NCBI GenBank assembly: GCA_030748575.1
Contig: JASMLR010000010.1
Span: 1-64,000, forward strand
Direction: 5' to 3'
Length of the DNA stretch: 64,000 bases
From: Phycisphaerales bacterium
GTDB lineage: Bacteria; Planctomycetota; Phycisphaerae; Phycisphaerales; SM1A02
Shown: positions 33,103 through 42,621 of the stretch, piece after piece
Layout of the letters: the number at the start of each line of letters is the position of its first letter
Numbering within the stretch: the first letter of the stretch is position 1
The notes under the pieces: model-generated
Seen by the model: the letters and a program-made list of their open reading frames with translations, nothing else
The model's database searches: none
What the model was told of the DNA's origin: nothing
Program-made: the position numbers and the translations under genes

Positions 33103-33380
33103 TGCGAAACACAGACGTCATCCGTCGCCCGATCGTGACTGAAAAGTCAACATGGGAGGCCTCTGAGCACAATCGGTACGCCTTCGAGGTCGATCGTTCT
33201 GCCAGTAAGCCGGACGTTCGCACCGCGGTGCAGGAACTCTACGGCGTTCGCGTGCTGGAAGTCGCCATTCAGAACCGTAAGGGCCAGAGCCGACGCAACA
33301 AGTTCGGCTACTGGAAGACGAGCGACATCAAGCGGGCCATTGTGAAAATCCATCCGGAGGACCGCATCGAGCTCATCTGA
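33102..33380 (+). CDS. rplW: 50S ribosomal protein L23
   Basis: L23 surrounds the tunnel exit and docks trigger factor and SRP. The 92-residue product begins MRNTDVIRRPIVTEKSTW and contains YAFEVDRSASKPDVRTAVQELYGV. The track ORF starts 91 codons early; the ATG at 33102 overlapping the rplD stop is used. rplB follows after 19 nt. Confidence 0.96.
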   Translation: MRNTDVIRRPIVTEKSTWEASEHNRYAFEVDRSASKPDVRTAVQELYGVRVLEVAIQNRKGQSRRNKFGYWKTSDIKRAIVKIHPEDRIELI

Positions 33381-33399
33381 GGCTCGTCAGGACAGAACC

Positions 33400-34254
33400 A
33401 TGCCGATTCGAAAGTACAAGCCAACAACGCCTGGCCGACGCAATGCCTCGGTGAACACGCACGCTGAAGTGACCAAGCGTTCACCCGAGAAGTCCCTTCT
33501 GCGTCCCCTCTCCAAGAAGGGTGGCCGCAACAATCAGGGCAAGATCACCGTGCAGGGACGCGGCGGCGGTCACAAGCGACGGTACCGCGTGATCGACTTC
33601 AAGCGGACCAAGGACGACATGCCAGCGACGGTGGTCGGGATCGAGTACGACCCCAATCGCTCCTGCCATATCGCGCTTGTGGAGTATGAAGACGGCACTC
33701 GCCGCTACATCCTGGCGCCGGTCGGCATCAAGCCTGGCGACACGGTCCTCAGCAGCGGGTCGCAGATTGAGCCGAACGTCGGCTGCTGCATGCCGATCGA
33801 GTTCATCCCCACCGGTCTGACGCTCCACGCCGTGGAGTTTGAGCCGGGCAAGGGCGCCCGAATCTGCCGCTCAGCCGGTGTGGGCGCGAGGCTGACCAAT
33901 AAGGAAGGCCGCTGGGCGACGCTGGTGCTCCCCTCGGGCGAACTCCGACAGGTATCGATCAACTGCCGGGCGACCATCGGGCAGGTTGGGAACACCGACC
34001 ACCAGCTCGTCAAGCTCGGCAAGGCCGGTCGCAACCGGTGGCTTGGACGCCGCCCGAAGGTTCGCGGCGTGGCGATGAGTCACCATGACCATCCGCTCGG
34101 CGGTGGTGAGGGACGCAGCAAGGGCGGTCGTGAGCCGGCCAGCGCGTCTGGAACGAAGTCCAAGGGTGGACGCACAAGGCAGCGACGCAAGGCGTCCAAT
34201 GCCCGCATCCTGCGTCGCCGCAAGAGCCGTCGTTACGGCCAGTTGAAGCTCTGA
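33400..34254 (+). CDS. rplB: 50S ribosomal protein L2
   Basis: L2 is needed for subunit joining and peptidyl transfer. The 284 residues include [27 protein letters not shown] and the C-terminal [21 protein letters not shown], which holds the conserved His region near the active centre. An AGGACAG site precedes the ATG. It ends with a very basic tail ([13 protein letters not shown]). Confidence 0.98.
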   Translation: MPIRKYKPTTPGRRNASVNTHAEVTKRSPEKSLLRPLSKKGGRNNQGKITVQGRGGGHKRRYRVIDFKRTKDDMPATVVGIEYDPNRSCHIALVEYEDGTRRYILAPVGIKPGDTVLSSGSQIEPNVGCCMPIEFIPTGLTLHAVEFEPGKGARICRSAGVGARLTNKEGRWATLVLPSGELRQVSINCRATIGQVGNTDHQLVKLGKAGRNRWLGRRPKVRGVAMSHHDHPLGGGEGRSKGGREPASASGTKSKGGRTRQRRKASNARILRRRKSRRYGQLKL

Positions 34255-34267
34255 CGGAGATATAGAG

Positions 34268-34552
34268 ATGGGACGCTCACTCAAGAAGGGCCCGTTCGTA
34301 GACGAGAAGCTCTACAACAAGGTCATGGCGCAGTCTGAAGGCGGCGCCAAGCGGCCGATTCGCACATGGGCTCGCGCCTGCACGATTGTGCCGGAGTTTG
34401 TGGGACACACCTTCCAGGTGCACAACGGCCGATCGTTCAATGACGTCTTTGTGACTGAGGACATGGTCGGGCACAAGCTCGGCGAGTTCTCCATCACGCG
34501 GATGTTCCGTGGCCATACGAACAAGAAGGAGGGCCTGAAGTCCGGTCGGTGA
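34268..34552 (+). CDS. rpsS: 30S ribosomal protein S19
   Basis: S19 binds the 30S head with S13. The 94-residue product starts [15 protein letters not shown] and contains the conserved [24 protein letters not shown] block, followed by TRMFRGH. GGAG lies 10 nt upstream; the gap from rplB is 13 nt. Confidence 0.97.
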   Translation: MGRSLKKGPFVDEKLYNKVMAQSEGGAKRPIRTWARACTIVPEFVGHTFQVHNGRSFNDVFVTEDMVGHKLGEFSITRMFRGHTNKKEGLKSGR

Positions 34553-34576
34553 TCCGACTCGGCAAGGCATTCCACC

Positions 34577-34909
34577 ATGAAGCATCAAGCAAGCCACAGA
34601 TTCGCACGCATCGCGCCCCGCAAGGCGCGGCTTGTTGCGGATCTCATTCGTGGGCTCCGCGTCGACGACGCGATGAATGAGCTCGAATTCTCCAAGAAGC
34701 GGGCCGCCTGGTATCTGAAGGCGGTTCTCAAGAGCGCGATCGCCAACGCCGAGGAGCGGGACGCGGACGTCTCAAACCTGGTGGTCTGTGAGTCCCGCGT
34801 GGACGAGGGACCGACGATCAAGCGATTTCAACCGAAGGATCGTGGCCGGGCGCATCCAATCCGCAAGCGGACCAGCCATCTTCACATCGTGCTGGACGAG
34901 AGGAACTGA
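34577..34909 (+). CDS. rplV: 50S ribosomal protein L22
   Basis: L22 lines the peptide tunnel. The 110 residues start MKHQASHRFARIAPRKARLVADLIRG and end with QPKDRGRAHPIRKRTSHLHIVLDE, which includes the tunnel-facing hairpin. Only three bases separate it from rpsC. Confidence 0.97.
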   Translation: MKHQASHRFARIAPRKARLVADLIRGLRVDDAMNELEFSKKRAAWYLKAVLKSAIANAEERDADVSNLVVCESRVDEGPTIKRFQPKDRGRAHPIRKRTSHLHIVLDERN

Positions 34910-34912
34910 TCG

Positions 34913-35617
34913 ATGGGACAGAAGGTTCACCCATTCGGATTTCGTGTAGGCATCACTGAGGCGCACAAGTCGCGGTGGTATGCCCCGAAGGCGCTCTTTG
35001 CCGAACTGCTCGTGGAAGATCACAAGATCCGCGAGTTCGTCGACAAGCGGCTCAACAGGACGCCGCCATTCGCCGCCGTTTCGGACATCTATCTCGAACG
35101 CACCCGTGAAGAACTCACCGTCATCGTCAAGACGGCCCGGCCCGGTCTGGTGATCGGCCCGAAGGGCGTCGAGATCGAGAAGCTGACGAGCGATCTTCAG
35201 TTGATGACCGGCCGAAAGGTGTCGGTCAAGACGGTCGAGATCCGCAGCCCTGACACAGACGCGACGCTTGTCGCTGAAGCGATCGCTGAGCAGATGAAGA
35301 AGCGGTCCAACTTCCGCCGCCTGCTCAAGCAGCGGTGCGAGTCAGCGATGCAGGCCGGCGCCAAGGGTGTTCGTATTCAGGTCTCTGGCCGGCTCGGCGG
35401 CGCAGAGATGTCCCGCAAGTTCGTGACCCGTGAGGGGTCCATTCCGTTGTCGACGCTGCAGGCCAATGTCGACTACGCCAGCGTTACGAGTTTCACCACC
35501 TACGGCGCCATCGGCGTCAAGGTCTGGATCTACAAGGGCATGTTCACCGACGCCGAAGAGGATCAAACCGAATCCAAGGCTGCAGGTGCCCGTGCACGAG
35601 CGAGAGGTCGCCGCTGA
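34913..35617 (+). CDS. rpsC: 30S ribosomal protein S3
   Basis: S3 forms part of the mRNA entry site. The 234 residues begin MGQKVHPFGFRVGITEAHKSRW, carry a KH domain (RPGLVIGPKGVEIEKL, about residue 80) and the C-terminal GVRIQVSGRLGGAEMSRK block. AGAGGAA precedes the ATG. A basic/Ala tail (SKAAGARARARGRR) ends the protein. Confidence 0.98.
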   Translation: MGQKVHPFGFRVGITEAHKSRWYAPKALFAELLVEDHKIREFVDKRLNRTPPFAAVSDIYLERTREELTVIVKTARPGLVIGPKGVEIEKLTSDLQLMTGRKVSVKTVEIRSPDTDATLVAEAIAEQMKKRSNFRRLLKQRCESAMQAGAKGVRIQVSGRLGGAEMSRKFVTREGSIPLSTLQANVDYASVTSFTTYGAIGVKVWIYKGMFTDAEEDQTESKAAGARARARGRR

Positions 35618-35646
35618 GCCCTGCTCAGTAGTGAGGAGAACGTCCG

Positions 35647-36066
35647 ATGCCACGGATGCCCAAACGAGTCAAGTTCCGCAAGCAGATGCGCGGCAAGTTG
35701 CAGACCAAGGCTGGTCGCGGCAACTACGTCGCCTTCGGAGAGTATGGGCTTCAGGCCCTCGAGCCGCACTGGATCAGTGCCAGGCAGATCGAGGCCGGGC
35801 GTATTGCGGCCCAGCACTTCCTGCGGCGTGAAGGCAAGGTCACGATCCGAATCTTTCCCGACAAGCCCATCTCCAAGAAGCCGCTCGAAACGCGGATGGG
35901 GAAAGGCAAGGCGGATGTCGACTACTGGGCCGCGCGGGTTCGCGCCGGCACGGTGCTGTTCGAGATTTCGGGCGTTCCCGAGGATATGGCGAGGGCCGCA
36001 ATGGCCCGCGTCGCACGCAAGATGCCGATTCGTTGCCGCTTTGTCGGCAAGAGGCTTTCGGTCTGA
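35647..36066 (+). CDS. rplP: 50S ribosomal protein L16
   Basis: L16 contacts tRNA in the A and P sites. The 139 residues include [57 protein letters not shown] and [35 protein letters not shown] site lies 8 nt before the ATG. Confidence 0.98.
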   Translation: MPRMPKRVKFRKQMRGKLQTKAGRGNYVAFGEYGLQALEPHWISARQIEAGRIAAQHFLRREGKVTIRIFPDKPISKKPLETRMGKGKADVDYWAARVRAGTVLFEISGVPEDMARAAMARVARKMPIRCRFVGKRLSV

Positions 36067-36084
36067 CCTGGAGGCGATGAGAAG

Positions 36085-36291
36085 ATGACACCCAACGAAG
36101 TCAGAAAACTCGGGGACGATGAGATCGACATCGAGGTCGCAAGCCTCCGTCGTCGCCTCTTCGACCTTCGGTGCCAACTGGTTACCGAGAAGATTCAGCA
36201 CACATCGCAGTTCGGCGACGTCAAGCGTGACATCGCCCGCCTGCTGACCGAAAAACGTGCCCGGCAGATCGCCGCGGCCGGAGGCGAATGA
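36085..36291 (+). CDS. rpmC: 50S ribosomal protein L29
   Basis: L29 is a small helical protein at the tunnel exit. The 68 residues contain LGDDEIDIEVASLRRRLFDLRCQLVTEKIQHTSQFGDVKRDIARLLTEKR, the expected two-helix hairpin. GGAGG precedes the start; only one base separates it from rpsQ. Confidence 0.96.
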   Translation: MTPNEVRKLGDDEIDIEVASLRRRLFDLRCQLVTEKIQHTSQFGDVKRDIARLLTEKRARQIAAAGGE

Positions 36292-36292
36292 C

Positions 36293-36577
36293 GTGAGCCA
36301 CCTCAAGGACATCAGTGTTTCCGACAACGCGTTGCGGCGTATCGGCGTCGTTTCGGCGGCAAAGCGTGACAAGACGTGCCGCGTCTCCATCGACTTCCTG
36401 TCGCGGCATCCCAAGTACGGCAAGTACACCCGCCAGCGAACGGTGTTGCACGTCCACGACGAGGACAACGCCGCCAAGGTCGGTGACCGCGTCGAGATTG
36501 CAGAGTGCCGCCCCATCTCCAAGACCAAGTCGTGGGTCCTGCTTCGAGTCGTCGAGCAGGCTCCCGCAGCCGAGTGA
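36293..36577 (+). CDS. rpsQ: 30S ribosomal protein S17
   Basis: S17 is a primary rRNA binder of the 30S body. The 94 residues contain [67 protein letters not shown], a clear match. The GTG start at 36293 is preferred, with GGAGG 7 nt upstream in the end of rpmC; the track start is 12 codons earlier. Confidence 0.95.
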   Translation: MSHLKDISVSDNALRRIGVVSAAKRDKTCRVSIDFLSRHPKYGKYTRQRTVLHVHDEDNAAKVGDRVEIAECRPISKTKSWVLLRVVEQAPAAE

Positions 36578-36602
36578 ACCTCCTGGAACAGGACACAGAA
36601 CG

Positions 36603-36986
36603 ATGATCCAAAAGGAATCCAGAGTCGAGGTCGCGGACAACAGCGGCGCCAAGATCGTGAGCGTGATTGGTGTGCTGGGTGGTACAACCGCTCGGGGCCG
36701 TCACTCTCGACGAACCGCCGGTGTGGGCGATCAAGTCGTCTGCTCGGTGAAGAAGTCGCTTCCGAACTCGGCCGTCAAGCAGGGCGACATTGTTCGCGCT
36801 GTCATCGTCCGGACGAAGTATCCGACCCGCCGCAAGGACGGGTCCTACGTGCGGTTCGATTCGAACGCGTGCGTGCTCATCAAGGAAGGCAACCCCGCCG
36901 GGACCCGAATCTTCGGTGCGGTTGCCCGTGAACTCCGCGAGAAGAACTTCATGAAGATCGTCTCGCTCGCTTCGGAGGTGATCTGA
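36603..36986 (+). CDS. rplN: 50S ribosomal protein L14
   Basis: L14 forms an inter-subunit bridge with L19. The 127 residues begin [24 protein letters not shown] and end with [26 protein letters not shown], slightly longer than the usual 122. The track ORF has 96 spurious codons before it. rplX follows after two bases. Confidence 0.97.
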   Translation: MIQKESRVEVADNSGAKIVSVIGVLGGTTARGRHSRRTAGVGDQVVCSVKKSLPNSAVKQGDIVRAVIVRTKYPTRRKDGSYVRFDSNACVLIKEGNPAGTRIFGAVARELREKNFMKIVSLASEVI

Positions 36987-36988
36987 CC

Positions 36989-37324
36989 ATGGCCAGACAC
37001 GTACGCAAAGGTGACTCGGTCGTCGTCACGGCCGGCAATGATCGCGGCAAGGTCGGCGAGATTCTCCGGGTCATCCCCGACGAGAATCGGGTCGTGGTGC
37101 AGGGTGTGAACATTCGAGTTCGCCACCTCAAGCCGACCCAGCAGAACCCCAAGGGCGGCCTTCTCCGCAAAGAGATGCCGATCCATATCAGCAATGTCAG
37201 CCCGGTCGTCGAAGGCCGTGGCAGCCGCGTGCGGTTTGAGACGCGGGAAGACGGATCGAAGGTCCGAGTTGCGGTTCGCGGCGACAAGGAGCTTTCGGTG
37301 CTGCGAGGGCCCAGGCAGGGCTGA
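36989..37324 (+). CDS. rplX: 50S ribosomal protein L24
   Basis: L24 starts 50S assembly. The 111 residues start MARHVRKGDSVVVTAGNDRGKVGEILRVIPDENRVVVQGVN, the KOW motif, and contain GGLLRKEMPIHISNVSP. GGAGGTGAT lies 5 nt before the ATG, the strongest Shine-Dalgarno match in the operon. Confidence 0.97.
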   Translation: MARHVRKGDSVVVTAGNDRGKVGEILRVIPDENRVVVQGVNIRVRHLKPTQQNPKGGLLRKEMPIHISNVSPVVEGRGSRVRFETREDGSKVRVAVRGDKELSVLRGPRQG

Positions 37325-37346
37325 GCCCCGCGAGGAGTGATTGAAG

Positions 37347-37928
37347 ATGGTTGCCGAAACAAAAACAGCACCGAGGCTCAGGCAGCAGTACGAGGACGTC
37401 GTCGTTCCGAAGCTGCGTGAAGAGTTCTCGCTGAAGAATCCGAATGAGATGCCTCGCTTGAGCAAGGTCCTCGTCAACAGCGGCGTGGGTCGCTTCCTCG
37501 AGAATCAGAAGCTCAAGCCGGAGATTCGTGACACGGTCATTGACACGCTCACGACCATCACGGGCCAGAAGCCCATCATGGTGATGGCCAAGCGGTCTGT
37601 CGCAAACTTCAAGGTTCGTGAAGGCGCACCTTCGGCGTTTGTCGTGACGCTTCGCAGTGACCGAATGTGGCACTTCGTCGATCGGCTCATGAATCTGGCA
37701 ATGCCCCGAATCAAGGACTTCCGGGGCGTGAAAGACACGGCGTTCGATCAGGCCGGCAATTACTCGCTGGGCCTCACCGAGCAGGCCGTGTGGCCTGAAA
37801 TCAACATGGCCCGCGTGAGTTTCACGCACGGCATGAACATCAACATCTGCTTTGAGCAGTCCAGCCCGGAGATGAGCCGCTTCATCCTCCGCGAGCTCGG
37901 AATGCCGTTCGCTCGGAAGGACGACTGA
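37347..37928 (+). CDS. rplE: 50S ribosomal protein L5
   Basis: L5 binds 5S rRNA and contacts P-site tRNA. The 193 residues contain [18 protein letters not shown] (family MPRLxKVxVNxGxG), [22 protein letters not shown] and MNINICFEQ near the end. It is about 14 residues longer than the usual 179 because of the N-terminus. The ATG at 37347 with GAGGAG upstream is preferred to the TTG two codons earlier. Confidence 0.97.
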   Translation: MVAETKTAPRLRQQYEDVVVPKLREEFSLKNPNEMPRLSKVLVNSGVGRFLENQKLKPEIRDTVIDTLTTITGQKPIMVMAKRSVANFKVREGAPSAFVVTLRSDRMWHFVDRLMNLAMPRIKDFRGVKDTAFDQAGNYSLGLTEQAVWPEINMARVSFTHGMNINICFEQSSPEMSRFILRELGMPFARKDD

Positions 37929-37930
37929 AC

Positions 37931-38116
37931 ATGGCCAGCAAGCGCGTATTTGCCAGAATGAACAAGGAACCGAAGTTCTCGACCCGCAAGCGAAACCGGT
38001 GTCTTCTCACCGGCCGCAGCCGCGGTGTCTACAGGAAGTTCGGCGTCAGCCGGATCATGCTCCGCCAGCTCGCGCTGGAGGGGAAGATTCCGGGAATGCG
38101 CAAGGCCAGTTGGTGA
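37931..38116 (+). CDS. rpsN: 30S ribosomal protein S14, short type without zinc ligands
   Basis: S14 sits in the 30S head. The 61-residue length is that of the short type Z form, and the block [30 protein letters not shown] is clear. The zinc-binding CxxC...CxxC is missing: the first pair is reduced to one Cys (RCLLTGRS) and the second has become SRIM. This is a zinc-independent version. AAGGA lies upstream, and the gap to rplE is two bases. Confidence 0.95.
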   Translation: MASKRVFARMNKEPKFSTRKRNRCLLTGRSRGVYRKFGVSRIMLRQLALEGKIPGMRKASW

Positions 38117-38164
38117 GGAACGGTTTGGTGAGGTACAGGGCCCGCGGGCCTCTGGAGTGATTCA

Positions 38165-38563
38165 ATGTCGCAACAAGATCTGACAGCCGACATGTTGACC
38201 CGAATTCGAAACGCCGTGCGCAATCATGCGCCCGAGGTCATCTGTCTTGATAATCGTCTCAACCGGGGTGTTGCCCAGGTCCTCCAGGACGAGGGCTACA
38301 TCGATGGCTGGGACACCGAGCAGGTTGGTGCCCGGACGCATCTTCGGGTGCGTCTGAAGTACGGACCGCGTGGCGAAGACATCATCCGGGAGATTCGCAA
38401 GGTGTCCAAGCCCGGATGTCGTGTGTACGCGGGTGTCTCGGACATTCCGCGGCCAATGCAGGGCCTGGGGACGGCAATCGTCTCCACGAGCTCGGGTGTG
38501 ATGAGCGATCGACGCGCTCGCGTCGAGCGGGTTGGCGGCGAAGTTGTCGCCATCGTGAACTGA
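38165..38563 (+). CDS. rpsH: 30S ribosomal protein S8
   Basis: S8 is a central 30S assembly protein and in E. coli the spc regulator. The 132 residues start MSQQDLTADMLTRIRNAVRNHAPEV and end with the conserved GLGTAIVSTSSGVMSDRRARVERVGGEVVAIV. GGAG precedes the ATG. Confidence 0.97.
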   Translation: MSQQDLTADMLTRIRNAVRNHAPEVICLDNRLNRGVAQVLQDEGYIDGWDTEQVGARTHLRVRLKYGPRGEDIIREIRKVSKPGCRVYAGVSDIPRPMQGLGTAIVSTSSGVMSDRRARVERVGGEVVAIVN

Positions 38564-38583
38564 GCGTGGTGAGGTAGGTACCA

Positions 38584-39144
38584 ATGTCCCGAATCGGCAA
38601 GAAACCAATCGAAGTACCTGGCGGCGTGAAGGTCGATGTGAAGGCGAGTGATCGTCGAATCGACATCAGCGGCCCGAAGGGCTCACTCGAGTACACATGG
38701 CACGACGACGTCGACGTGGCATGGGACGAGGAAGCCAAGGCGATCACGTGCTGTATTCGGGACGAGCGTGGGGGTGATCGATCCGCTCGCGCCCAGTGGG
38801 GCACGACCCGAAGCCGGATCCAGAACATGGTGACCGGCGTCGCGCAGGGCTACACGAAGGTGCTCAACATCGTCGGTGTCGGTTGGAATGCCAAGCCGAT
38901 GGGCAAGACGTTGCAACTGAATGTCGGCTACTGCCACCCGGTCGATCTGGCGCCTCCGGCAGGCGTCGAGTTTGCGGTCGATGGTGGTACCAAGATCACC
39001 ATTTCCGGGCCAGACAAGCACGCGGTCGGCCAGTTTGCGGCCAACGTACGCGATCAACGCCGCCCTGAGCCGTACAACGGCAAGGGCATCATCTATCAGG
39101 GCGAAACCATCATTCGCAAGCAGGGCAAGGTGTTCGGAGCCTGA
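38584..39144 (+). CDS. rplF: 50S ribosomal protein L6
   Basis: L6 lies near the factor-binding site. The 186 residues begin [21 protein letters not shown] and end with the L6 signature [22 protein letters not shown]. An acidic insertion near residue 45 ([17 protein letters not shown]) is a little longer than usual. Confidence 0.97.
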   Translation: MSRIGKKPIEVPGGVKVDVKASDRRIDISGPKGSLEYTWHDDVDVAWDEEAKAITCCIRDERGGDRSARAQWGTTRSRIQNMVTGVAQGYTKVLNIVGVGWNAKPMGKTLQLNVGYCHPVDLAPPAGVEFAVDGGTKITISGPDKHAVGQFAANVRDQRRPEPYNGKGIIYQGETIIRKQGKVFGA

Positions 39145-39169
39145 TCCTTCCTACGAGGGAGCACACGTC

Positions 39170-39529
39170 ATGAAAAGAAACGTACAGCGAATCAAACGCC
39201 GAGTTCGCCGCAAGAAGGGCCTTCGCAGCCGCCTCATGGGCAGCCCGGATCGCCCTCGGCTGACGGTGTTCCGTAGCGCCAAGCACATCTACGCTCAGGT
39301 CATCGACGACCTCAGCGGCAAGACGCTGGCTGCAGCATCCACGACAGAGAAAGCGACCAGTGGAAGTGGGGGCAACATTGCTGCCGCGGCCGAGGTCGGT
39401 AAACGGATCGGAGAACGAGCGGCGGCGGCTGGCGTCAGCACGGTCGTGTTCGATCGAAACGGTTTCAAGTATCACGGTCGGGTCAAGGGCCTGGCCGACG
39501 GTGCCCGCGAGGGCGGGTTGAAGTTCTGA
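39170..39529 (+). CDS. rplR: 50S ribosomal protein L18
   Basis: L18 binds 5S rRNA with L5. The 119 residues contain [37 protein letters not shown] and end [26 protein letters not shown], the family signature. The track ORF is 83 codons too long upstream; the ATG at 39170 is used. Confidence 0.97.
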   Translation: MKRNVQRIKRRVRRKKGLRSRLMGSPDRPRLTVFRSAKHIYAQVIDDLSGKTLAAASTTEKATSGSGGNIAAAAEVGKRIGERAAAAGVSTVVFDRNGFKYHGRVKGLADGAREGGLKF

Positions 39530-39559
39530 GCCGGGTTCCCGGCAGGCAGGTACACGTCA

Positions 39560-40177
39560 ATGGCTGAATTTCTCGAAGGATCAGGTGGAATCGAGTCGAC
39601 CACGGTCGGCGTCTTCCGCACGGCGGCGACCGTCAAGGGTGGCCGGCGGTTCAGTTTCTCGTCTCTGGTGGTCGTGGGTGACCGCAACGGTCGCGTCGGT
39701 GCCGGATACGGCAAGGCGAACCAGGTGCCGCCCGCCATTGAGAAGGCGCAGAAGATCGCGAAGCGCAACATGCGTCCGTATCCCATGCAGGGTCGGACGA
39801 TTCCCCATCAGGTTGAGGGTCGCTTCGGTGCATGCAGCGTTCGGCTTGTGCCGGCCTCGCCCGGTACGGGTGTTATCGCCGGTGCTTCGGTCCGCGCCGT
39901 GCTTGAAATGTTCGGCCTGCAGGATTGCCTGACCAAGTCATTCGGGTCCAACAACCCCAAGAACCTGGTCAAGGCGGTCATCGACGGTCTGTCCAAGTTG
40001 CAGAGCAAGGAAGATGTCGAGCGGCTCCGGGGCGTCACGCTCGGGAACACCGCCGTTGAAGACATGATCGCTCGTGGCTCGGCGTTCGTTGCAACGCCAG
40101 CCGCTGAGGATGGCAGCGAAGATTCTGACGAGCAGAGTGCTCAGGACCAGGCACCCCAGGAGCGCCCCGCCGAGTGA
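39560..40177 (+). CDS. rpsE: 30S ribosomal protein S5
   Basis: S5 supports decoding accuracy and mRNA unwinding. The 205 residues include RRFSFSSLVVVGDRNGRVGAGYGKANQVPPAIEKA and GVIAGASVRAVLEMFGLQDCLTKSFGSNNPKNLVKA. The last 30 residues are an acidic, probably disordered tail (DGSEDSDEQSAQDQAPQE). L15 follows directly: no rpmD (L30) lies between. Confidence 0.97.
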   Translation: MAEFLEGSGGIESTTVGVFRTAATVKGGRRFSFSSLVVVGDRNGRVGAGYGKANQVPPAIEKAQKIAKRNMRPYPMQGRTIPHQVEGRFGACSVRLVPASPGTGVIAGASVRAVLEMFGLQDCLTKSFGSNNPKNLVKAVIDGLSKLQSKEDVERLRGVTLGNTAVEDMIARGSAFVATPAAEDGSEDSDEQSAQDQAPQERPAE

Positions 40178-40210
40178 TGCCCTTAGGGCACCTCGAGGAG
40201 ATCCAGTCCC

Positions 40211-40774
40211 ATGATGATCCATGAAATCACGTCCAAGGCCGGCAAGTACAAGAGCCGCAAGCGTATCGGGCGAGGGCCCGGCAGCGGTCATGGCAAAACG
40301 TCTGGCCGCGGTCATAAGGGCGCAGGCTCAAGAAGTGGCAACCGACGTCGGGCCTACTTTGAAGGTGGCCAGATGACCTGGGCTCGCCGCATGCCGAAGC
40401 GCGGCTTCACAAACGTCCAGTTCCGGACCGAGTATCACATTGTCAACCTCAAGACCATCTCCGAGCGATTCGCTGACGGCGATGCCGTGACGGCCGAGAC
40501 CTTGAAATCCAAGGGGCTCATTCGAGACACGAAGAAGCCGGTCAAGATTCTCGGTGAGGGCGAACTGTCCGTGAAGCTTGATGTGACGGCGAACAAGCTG
40601 TCCAAGTCAGCCGAGGCCAAGATCACCGCGGCCGGCGGCACGGTCACGGTGGTGGAACTCAAGAAGTGGACCCGCGACGCCTCCGCTCCCAAGAAGACCA
40701 AGGCCGCCAAGGCGGAAACGCCGGCAGCCCCCGCGAATGAACCAGCGTCCGACACGGATGGAACTGACGACTGA
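40211..40774 (+). CDS. rplO: 50S ribosomal protein L15
   Basis: L15 is a late-assembling 50S protein. The 187 residues contain the N-terminal RKRIGRGPGSGHGKTSGRGHKGAGSRSG and a C-terminal VVELKKW. A tail of about 35 residues rich in Ala, Lys, Asp and Thr makes it longer than the usual 145. GAGGAG lies 9 nt upstream. Confidence 0.96.
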   Translation: MMIHEITSKAGKYKSRKRIGRGPGSGHGKTSGRGHKGAGSRSGNRRRAYFEGGQMTWARRMPKRGFTNVQFRTEYHIVNLKTISERFADGDAVTAETLKSKGLIRDTKKPVKILGEGELSVKLDVTANKLSKSAEAKITAAGGTVTVVELKKWTRDASAPKKTKAAKAETPAAPANEPASDTDGTDD

Positions 40775-40814
40775 TCTCAACCGACGCTTTGCGTCACAGG
40801 AAAGTTGACCCGGC

Positions 40815-42227
40815 ATGCTCAACGCCGTTCTCAACATCTTCAGGATTCCCGAGCTTCGCAACCGTGTGCTCTTCACGCTTGCGATGATCGCGATCTATCG
40901 CATCGGGTTCTGGATTCCGCTCGTGGGTGTCGATCAGACGCAACTCGAGGAGCTTGCCCGCCAGTCGGCCACTGAGGCGACGGGCTTTGGGAAGCTGCTG
41001 GAGTACGTGTCCGTCTTCTCCGGCGGTTCGTTCAAGCAGTCGACGATCTTCGGTCTGGGCATCATGCCGTACATCACGGCATCGATCATCTTCCAACTCC
41101 TTCAGTCAGCGGTCCCGCGTTTGCAGGAGTTGAAGAAGGAAGGGGCCAGCGGTCAGCAGAAGATCACCGAGTGGACGCGGTACGCCACGATCGCAATGTG
41201 CGTGATTCAGGGCTTCATGTGGATGAAGTTCCTTCAGGGCCAAGGGTTGGTTCAGCCCCAGTTCAGAACGCAGACCGGCATTCTCGTCTTCTACTTCGGT
41301 GGACTGACGGCATTGACGGCGGGCAGCGTGTTCCTGATGTGGCTGGGTGAGCAGATCGACAAGTACGGCATCGGCAACGGTGTGTCGCTCATTCTGACCG
41401 CGGGCATCGTCTCGCAAATGCCGATGGCGATTGGATGGCTTGCCAACAATGTCGACTTCTCCCTTCAGAGTGGAGAGGGTGGCGTGGGCGTTCTCGGCAT
41501 ACTCTTCCTGATCATTGCCTTTGTCATCGTTGTCGCAGGGTCGATTCTGATCACCGTTGCGCAGCGACGCATACCGATCCAACAGGCCAGGCACACACGA
41601 GGACGGAGGACCTACGGCGGGCAGAAGCACTATCTGCCGTTGCGGGTCAACCACGCGGGCGTGATGCCGATCATTTTCGCCTCGTCACTCCTGATTTTCC
41701 CGTCGTCCTTCCTCGGCTATCTGGCGACGTCGGTGTCTCAGGACTCACCGGACTGGTGGCAGAGCATTGTGTTCTTCATGAACCGGAACTTCCAGTTCGG
41801 CGAGTATCCGTACATCGTTTGTGAAATCATCCTGATCTACTTCTTCAGCTACTTCTGGACCACCGTGGTGTTCAGCCCGGACGACATGGCCCAGCAGTTG
41901 CGAGAGAACGGCAGCTTCATTCCGGGCCTGCGGCCCGGTCCGCGGACTGCCGAGTACCTCGAGACCGTGGTCGAGCGAATCACCTACGTCGGCGCCGGCT
42001 TCCTGGCGATCATCGCCGTGATCCCGTCGATGGTTGCTCGGTACATGGATATTCCGTTCTTCGTGTCGAGCTTCCTGGGCGGAACCGGGTTGCTCATTGT
42101 CGTGAGCGTGGGGCTGGACCTCATTCAGAGGATTGAGGCCAATCTTCTCATGCGCAACTACGCAGGATTCATCACGGGCGCAGATGCGTCCAGAAGAGGG
42201 GGCGGATCGTCGCCCTCGGGTTCATAG
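40815..42227 (+). CDS. secY: Protein translocase subunit SecY
   Basis: SecY forms the inner-membrane channel for secreted and membrane proteins with SecE and SecG. The 470 residues show about ten transmembrane segments; the N-terminal IPELRNRVLFTLAMIAIYRIGFWIPLVGV, the plug-region GIMPYITASIIFQLL and the cytosolic loop QQARHTRGRRTYGGQKHYLPLRVNHAGVMPIIFA are typical. Following genes are infA and rpmJ; adk and map, often found here, are absent. Confidence 0.98.
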   Translation: MLNAVLNIFRIPELRNRVLFTLAMIAIYRIGFWIPLVGVDQTQLEELARQSATEATGFGKLLEYVSVFSGGSFKQSTIFGLGIMPYITASIIFQLLQSAVPRLQELKKEGASGQQKITEWTRYATIAMCVIQGFMWMKFLQGQGLVQPQFRTQTGILVFYFGGLTALTAGSVFLMWLGEQIDKYGIGNGVSLILTAGIVSQMPMAIGWLANNVDFSLQSGEGGVGVLGILFLIIAFVIVVAGSILITVAQRRIPIQQARHTRGRRTYGGQKHYLPLRVNHAGVMPIIFASSLLIFPSSFLGYLATSVSQDSPDWWQSIVFFMNRNFQFGEYPYIVCEIILIYFFSYFWTTVVFSPDDMAQQLRENGSFIPGLRPGPRTAEYLETVVERITYVGAGFLAIIAVIPSMVARYMDIPFFVSSFLGGTGLLIVVSVGLDLIQRIEANLLMRNYAGFITGADASRRGGGSSPSGS

Positions 42228-42248
42228 GAGGTCCGCAGGGACGCACGT

Positions 42249-42464
42249 ATGGCCAAGGAGGAAAAGATCGTCCTCGACGCCGTCGTCACCGAGGCGCTGC
42301 CCGACACCAGGTTCATGGTTGAACTTGAGAACGGCCAGAAGATCCTCGCGTACATCAGCGGTCGAATGCGGAAGTTCTACATCCGCATTCTTCCCGGAGA
42401 CACCGTCAAGGTCGAGATCAGTCCGTACGACATGACCAAGGGCCGCATCGTCTATCGCCAGTAG
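42249..42464 (+). CDS. infA: Translation initiation factor IF-1
   Basis: IF-1 binds the 30S A site during initiation. The 71 residues form one OB-fold: [67 protein letters not shown]. An AGGAGGT and a nearer GGGA lie upstream. Confidence 0.98.
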   Translation: MAKEEKIVLDAVVTEALPDTRFMVELENGQKILAYISGRMRKFYIRILPGDTVKVEISPYDMTKGRIVYRQ

Positions 42465-42482
42465 GACCTGGAGCAGAGCATC

Positions 42483-42599
42483 ATGAAAGTCAAAAGCAGC
42501 ATCAAGAGGCGTACGCAGGATTGTCAGATCGTGATCCGAAAGGGTCGGCGGTACGTCATCAACAAGAAGAACCCCCGCCTTAAGCAGCGGCAGGGCTGA
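42483..42599 (+). CDS. rpmJ: 50S ribosomal protein L36, zinc-free form
   Basis: This 38-residue protein was too short for the ORF track. It reads [14 protein letters not shown]... and ends NPRLKQRQG, the L36 end. The zinc ligands of the usual form (CxxC, then C and H) are reduced to one Cys, so this is a C-minus version, matching the C-minus S14 in the same operon. GGAG precedes the ATG; the gaps to infA and rpsM are 18 and 22 nt. Confidence 0.92.
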   Translation: MKVKSSIKRRTQDCQIVIRKGRRYVINKKNPRLKQRQG

Positions 42600-42621
42600 A
42601 CGAGTTCACGGAGCGAGACAC

